Shown one piece after another: positions 6,776-10,197 of a stretch of DNA of 10,197 nt. The stretch lies in contig JAUPKV010000379.1 in assembly GCA_030837265.1 (NCBI GenBank), forward strand, positions 1-10,197, given 5' to 3'. A model generated the notes under the pieces. It was not told the DNA's origin. It searched no databases and was given only the letters and a program-made list of their open reading frames with translations. The stretch is from Methanobacteriota archaeon. Its GTDB lineage: Archaea > Halobacteriota > Methanosarcinia > Methanosarcinales > Methanosarcinaceae. Numbering within the stretch: position 1 is the first letter of the stretch; the number at the start of each line of letters is the position of its first letter. The translations under genes and the position numbers were made by a program.

Positions 6776-6921
6776 TCACATAAGACTAACAATTTTGATA
6801 ATATGAATTTTTTGAAACAATAGTTCTAAATAAAACGACTAACAAACCTAAATATTTGAATTAAGGTTCGCCAAACCGAAAATCTAAGAAAAGATGACTG
6901 GAATATGAAGTTTTTCATAAC

Positions 6922-6980
6922 TTTAAAAAACTATAATTCCCCTCAGTCATTTTATTGAATATTGCCTGACTGAAAGGAGG
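6922..6980 (-). terminator. Probable fprA terminator
   Basis: A 7-bp stem, TCAGTCA (6943-6949) / TGACTGA (6967-6973), with a 17-nt loop. In the fprA direction it is followed by GGGG, then about 20 nt on by a T-tract (complement of the A-run at 6925-6930). It lies roughly 75-105 bp past the fprA stop. The plus-strand GGAGG at 6976-6980 looks like an orphan ribosome binding site but has no usable start codon behind it, and is better read as the complement of this structure. Confidence 0.4.
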
Positions 6981-7048
6981 TATAATAAATCTCAAGATTG
7001 AAAGCCAATTATGAATTTATATCTTTACCATCTTCAATGATTTCTCGA

Positions 7049-8230
7049 CTACACTTTTATCTTTTGAGCCAGCTCTCGGCCGATTTCTTCAATCTTTTTT
7101 AAATCTTCTTCAGTAGCTCGGCCTTTTACCTGCAGGGTTCCTACAATTTCCATTTTCGAAGGGACAAGGATTTCTCCGGCCTGTTTCAGTGCTCCTCCAC
7201 CCCAGCCGAAGGACCCGAGTATGACTCCATATTTTGCCGGCGGGTTGAAAGCTTTGACAAGATAAGTGCCATAAAGCGCAAGGGGGTGCATACCTCCAAG
7301 GACGGTGGGAGCTCCGAGAATAATCGCACGGGAATCAACCAGTTCTCGTGCGACATCTCCTACATCCGAGACTGAAAGGTCATACATTCTAACATCTATG
7401 CCTTCTTGCAAGAGGGTTTCAGCAATTGTATTTACCATCCGTGCTGTGGAACCCCACATACTGACAAAGACAATAAGGGCTTTATTTTCAGTCTCTCCTG
7501 CAGTCCATTTTGCATAGGGTTCAAGTATGCGCTGCGGGTTTTTATAAATAGGGCCGTGGCTTGGAGCAATGATTTTAATCTCAAGGTCCTTTATTTTTCC
7601 CAGAGCTTTGGCTCCCATTTTCGCATAAGGCATCATTATCTCCCCAAAGTAGCGTTTTGCCAGCGGGATAAGGTCTTCGATCTCTTCATCATAAACACCC
7701 TGGGCAGTGTGAGCCCCGAAAAAGTCACAGGAGAAAAGGATTTTGTCTTCAGGCAAATAGGTGAACATTGTCTCGGGCCAGTGTAGCCAGGGTGCCTCAA
7801 TGAATTTCAAGGTCTTTCCTCCAAGATCGAGGCTATCCCCTTCAGCAACTACTTTTATTCGGGCTTCAGGCAGCTCATGGTAGAGCTTTGCCATTTTTAC
7901 ACCCTTTTCCGTTGTGACAAATACTGCATTCGGAGCCTTTTCCAAGATGTAGTGAATTGCATTGGCATGATCCGGTTCGGCATGGTTCATAATCAGGTAA
8001 TCAAGTTTTTCCAGATTGGATATAATATTTATTTTACTACTCAGATCCTGTTCGAAGCCCGGATTTACGGTATCGATCAGTGCTGTTTTTACGTCTCCCT
8101 TTACAAGGTAAGCATTATAACTTGTCCCTTGAGGCAGTGGAATCAGGGCGTCAAACATTCTGCGGTTCCAGTCTTTTGCCCCAACCTGGAACACGTTCCG
8201 TGCAATCTCAGGAATGCTGTAAATCTCCAT
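7049..8230 (-). CDS. fprA: Flavodiiron protein FprA (F420H2 oxidase type)
   Basis: A 393-aa cytoplasmic A-type flavodiiron protein; in methanogens this family uses reduced F420 to reduce O2 to water. The N-terminal metallo-beta-lactamase-like domain (1-245) carries the di-iron ligands: His83, Glu85, Asp87 and His88 in NHAEPDHAN, His150 in WLHWPETM, Asp169 in SCDFFGAH and His225 in APSHGPIY. The C-terminal flavodoxin domain (about 250-393) begins ALIVFVSMWGSTARMV, with the FMN phosphate loop SMWGSTA, followed by GAPTVLGGMHPLA and GSFGWGGGA. Length fits the A-type family, with no rubredoxin fusion. An upstream ATG at 8251 is in frame, but GGAGG (8238-8242) lies 7 nt before the ATG at 8230, giving N-terminus MEIYSIPEIARNVFQVG; the longer reading would translate the ribosome binding site. 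It is divergent from glnA and preceded by a long leader with two hairpins. F420H2 rather than rubredoxin as donor is inferred from the methanogen context. Confidence 0.95.
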   Translation of the reverse strand: MEIYSIPEIARNVFQVGAKDWNRRMFDALIPLPQGTSYNAYLVKGDVKTALIDTVNPGFEQDLSSKINIISNLEKLDYLIMNHAEPDHANAIHYILEKAPNAVFVTTEKGVKMAKLYHELPEARIKVVAEGDSLDLGGKTLKFIEAPWLHWPETMFTYLPEDKILFSCDFFGAHTAQGVYDEEIEDLIPLAKRYFGEIMMPYAKMGAKALGKIKDLEIKIIAPSHGPIYKNPQRILEPYAKWTAGETENKALIVFVSMWGSTARMVNTIAETLLQEGIDVRMYDLSVSDVGDVARELVDSRAIILGAPTVLGGMHPLALYGTYLVKAFNPPAKYGVILGSFGWGGGALKQAGEILVPSKMEIVGTLQVKGRATEEDLKKIEEIGRELAQKIKV

Positions 8231-8262
8231 ATTATTTCCTCCATTCTCCATGATAAAATTTG

Positions 8263-8316
8263 GAGAGCAGGCAGTGACATTCCAGCTGCTCTCATTAAAT
8301 CGAGAAACAATTTCTC
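8263..8316 (-). promoter_or_regulatory. Two hairpins in the predicted fprA leader
   Basis: Hairpin 1: GAGAGCAG (8263-8270) / CTGCTCTC (8286-8293), perfect 8 bp with a 15-nt loop. Hairpin 2: GAGAAA (8302-8307) / TTTCTC (8311-8316), perfect 6 bp with a CAA loop. Both fall between the predicted fprA promoter (about 8363-8384) and its ribosome binding site (8238-8242), so they would be transcribed. They could equally be operator sites. I do not recognise a known riboswitch class. Confidence 0.5.
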
Positions 8317-8362
8317 AGATGGCTATTATTCTGTTTTTCCAATATATCTATTGGCAAATCTC

Positions 8363-8384
8363 CTATATATATTCTTTATATATT
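8363..8384 (-). promoter_or_regulatory. Tandem box A elements for fprA
   Basis: Two TATA-like runs lie next to each other; on the minus strand they are AATATATAAA (8375-8384) and TATATATAG (8363-8371). They predict transcription starts around 8340-8352 and a leader of about 110-120 nt. Two candidate boxes offset by about 12 bp may give alternative starts. Confidence 0.45.
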
Positions 8385-8431
8385 ATACAAAAGAGTAAAG
8401 GTGCCAAGAACCCTAATAAGGCTCGCCTGAT

Positions 8432-8458
8432 ATTATTTTGTTAAAAAAATAAAATAAT
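8432..8458. repeat. AT-rich inverted repeat between fprA and glnA promoters
   Basis: ATTATTTT (8432-8439) and AAAATAAT (8451-8458), perfect 8 bp, with an 11-nt A/T-rich spacer. It lies upstream of both predicted box A elements, between the two divergent promoters, where a DNA-binding regulator could act. With such low complexity it may also be chance. Confidence 0.35.
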
Positions 8459-8464
8459 GAAAAG

Positions 8465-8474
8465 TATTATATAG
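8465..8474 (+). promoter_or_regulatory. Box A candidate for glnA
   Basis: TATTATATAG matches the archaeal TATA element and would start transcription near 8495-8500, giving a leader of about 115 nt that contains the long inverted repeat at 8548-8590. Confidence 0.45.
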
Positions 8475-8547
8475 TTAGCAGTTAGTAATCATTTTCCTAT
8501 CAGGCAAATTCGCAAAATTATGGATATGTTTTAATAAGTAAGCCTGA

Positions 8548-8590
8548 GAATATTCGGTATTGAATAGAGAGGCTAATACCTAGAATATTC
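8548..8590 (+). promoter_or_regulatory. Long inverted repeat in the glnA leader
   Basis: GAATATTC-GGTATT (8548-8561) pairs with AATACC-ta-GAATATTC (8575-8590): 14 bp interrupted by a 2-nt TA bulge, around a 13-nt spacer. GAATATTC is itself palindromic and present in both arms. A nested symmetric site, TATTC-N6-GAATA (8551-8566), overlaps the left arm. It ends 14 nt before the AGGGA ribosome binding site. In methanogens the nitrogen repressor NrpR binds inverted repeats upstream of nitrogen genes, with GGTA/TACC half sites in Methanosarcina as I recall. The half sites here agree (GGTA...TACC) but the 17-nt gap is too wide, so either another regulator or an RNA structure is possible. Confidence 0.5.
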
Positions 8591-8614
8591 CAGTTAAAAA
8601 TAGAAGGGATAATT

Positions 8615-10134
8615 ATGAAAGCATCAAGTGTAGAACTTAACCCACACAAACTGGTCCAGTACCTCAATAAACCAGCAAGCGAATTCACTAAAGATGACAT
8701 CATGAAGTTCATCAGGGAAAATGGCATTAAGATGTTGACCTTCCGCTACATTGGCGGCGATGGGAGACTTAAATCCCTTGCCTTCGTGATCAGAGACGAA
8801 GAGCACCTTGACAATTTACTTTCCGCTGGAGAAAGAGTAGACGGATCAAGCCTTTTACATACATTGAAGCAGACTCTAGCGACCTCTACGTCCTTCCCAA
8901 ATACAGGACTGCCTTCGTAAATCCGTTTGAAGAAATCCCCACTCTAGATATTCTCTGTTCCTACTTCGACAAAGACGGAACTCCACTCAAAAGTGCTTCC
9001 GAAACCGTCATGAAGAAGGCTTCCCAGACTCTGATCGAGAAGACCGGTCTGGAACTTCAGGCAATGGGCGAACTTGAATACTACATTATCGCCAAGAAAG
9101 ATGAAGTCAACATGGATTTCCCGGCTGTTGACCAGAGAGGATACCACGAATCCAATCCCTTCACCAAATACGATCAGCTCAGGAAGGAAGCAATGATGTA
9201 CATTTCCGAAGCTGGCGGAAAAATCAAGTACGGGCATTCTGAAGTAGGGAACTTCTCCGATGATAATTACTACTACGAACAGAACGAAATCGAATTCGAG
9301 ACTGACACACTTGAAAACAGTGTCGACCGCCTACTTATTGCAAAATGGATGCTCAGGATGCTTGCCGACCAATATGGTGTAACTGTCAGTTTTGCCCCGA
9401 AGATCACTGTTGGAAAAGCAGGAAGCGGACTTCACGTCCACATGAAACTTCTGAAGGATGGAAAGAGTGTAATGGTTGAGAACGGCGATGTTAGCGACAC
9501 TGCAAAGCGTGCAATGGCTGGCCTTCTTGATATTGCATCAGGTATCACTGCTTTTGGAAACAGGATCCCGACATCCTACCTGCGCCTTGTTCCTCACCAG
9601 GAAGCTCCGACAAACATCTGCTGGGGAGACAGGAACCGCTCTGCTCTTATTCGTGTGCCTCTTGGCTGGTTCTCCGAAGCATCAAGTAAAATGATAGCTA
9701 TCGCCAATCCTAATTACAAAGAAGAGTTCAAGAGCCACAGCTACAAGTCTACCTTTGAATTCCGTGCAGCAGACCCCTCTGCAGATCTTTACCTCCTCTT
9801 TGCAGCCTTTGCTATAGGTATCCGTCACGGATTTGAAATGGACAATGCCCTTGAAATTGCCAAGAAGCTCTACATCGACGTAAATATCTTCAAGGATGAA
9901 CACAAGGACAGACTTGCCCAGCTTGAACACCTGCCTGCTTCCTGCTACGAGTCCGCTCAGGCCCTGAAGAAATATGAGGACATTTTTACTCAGTACGATG
10001 TCTTCAGTGAAGGTATGATCAAAGATACCGTAAAATACCTCGAAGGCTTCGATGACGATAATCTAAGTGAGAGGCTTTATGGAAAGAACGAAGAAATCAG
10101 AAAACTCGTAAATTCTTTCATGCACATTGGCTGA
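8615..10134 (+). pseudogene. glnA: Glutamine synthetase (type I-like), interrupted by a one-base frameshift
   Basis: ATP-dependent ligation of ammonia to glutamate. The N-terminal part is read 8615 to about 8856 and the rest continues in the -1 frame to 10134. Without correction, translation stops at 8920 and the downstream frame opens only at an ATG at 9010. Adding one T to the T4 run at 8853-8856 restores a continuous 506-aa protein, with DGSSLFTYIEADSSDLYVLP across the joint. Expected active-site residues are present in restored numbering: Asp76 (DGSS), Glu153/155 (ELEYY), Glu210 (HSEV), Glu225 (QNEIEF), His274 (GSGLHVH), Arg324 and Glu330 (RLVPHQEAP), Arg342/347 (NRSALIR), Glu382/Arg384 (FEFRAADP). 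It is about 60 aa longer than the usual archaeal GlnA, with extra segments near 213-222 and 350-378. The NLYDLP adenylylation motif is absent. AGGGA (8605-8609) precedes the ATG. Sequencing error, recent mutation or recoding cannot be told apart here. Confidence 0.88.
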
Positions 10135-10153
10135 TATTGCTTAGATACTTTAA

Positions 10154-10163
10154 AACCTTTTTT
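10154..10163 (+). terminator. T-rich 3' end after glnA
   Basis: AACC followed by a six-T run (10158-10163) begins about 20 nt after the glnA stop. T-tracts alone can terminate archaeal transcription. No strong stem was seen before it, and the window ends shortly after. Confidence 0.35.
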
Positions 10164-10197
10164 GCAGGATAAGGCGGAATCCTCTCTTTTAGAGTGG

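Noticed and set aside
6974..7048. Plus-strand GGAGG at 6976-6980 as start of a new gene
   Set aside because: No ATG or GTG lies at a usable distance, and any frame from a nearby TTG runs antisense into fprA. It fits better as part of the fprA terminator.
7877..8398. Plus-strand 173-aa frame over the fprA 5' region
   Set aside because: It is antisense to the well supported flavodiiron protein and Cys/Ile/Tyr-rich, as expected of a shadow frame.
8548..8590. Canonical NrpR operator
   Set aside because: GGTA and TACC half sites are present but 17 nt apart, not the short spacing expected, so it is kept only as an unidentified inverted repeat.

Overview
The window looks like chromosomal DNA of a methanogenic archaeon, most likely a Methanosarcina species. 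The pointers are an archaeal-length PheT (542 aa), an F420H2-oxidase-type flavodiiron protein (FprA), a secreted NosD-like beta-helix protein, AT-rich intergenic DNA with archaeal box A (TATA-like) elements, and GGAG/GGTG-type ribosome binding sites. No tRNA, rRNA, CRISPR array or complete insertion sequence was recognised. The species is an inference from gene content.

Layout. (1) Positions 2-322 are the 3' end of a gene that starts before the window. It encodes a tandem Asp/Ser/Thr/Cys repeat protein. (2) A 94-aa hypothetical gene (476-760, minus) is followed by a DUF429 gene (1018-1782, minus), whose start lies in the last of three 28-bp tandem repeats. (3) A gene-poor stretch (about 1856-2280) may hold a gene remnant. 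(4) pheT (2281-3909, minus) is divergent from a small coiled-coil gene (4093-4395, plus), which converges on a 51-aa gene (4423-4578, minus) that resembles DUF4177. (5) rnhB (4844-5512, plus) converges on a secreted beta-helix protein gene (5641-6699, minus). (6) fprA (7049-8230, minus) is divergent from a long type-I glutamine synthetase gene (8615-10134, plus), which is interrupted by an apparent one-base deletion near 8853-8856.

The genes are mostly single transcription units in alternating orientation, so the window is a mix of housekeeping functions (Phe-tRNA charging, RNA/DNA hybrid removal, nitrogen assimilation, oxygen detoxification) and lineage-specific genes rather than one pathway operon. 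I found no convincing new multi-gene system. The observations most worth checking are the frameshifted glnA with a long inverted repeat in its leader, the paired hairpins upstream of fprA, the repeat-generated chain of overlapping upstream ORFs before the DUF429 gene, the cysteine-periodic repeat protein at the left edge, and the unlisted 51-aa gene.
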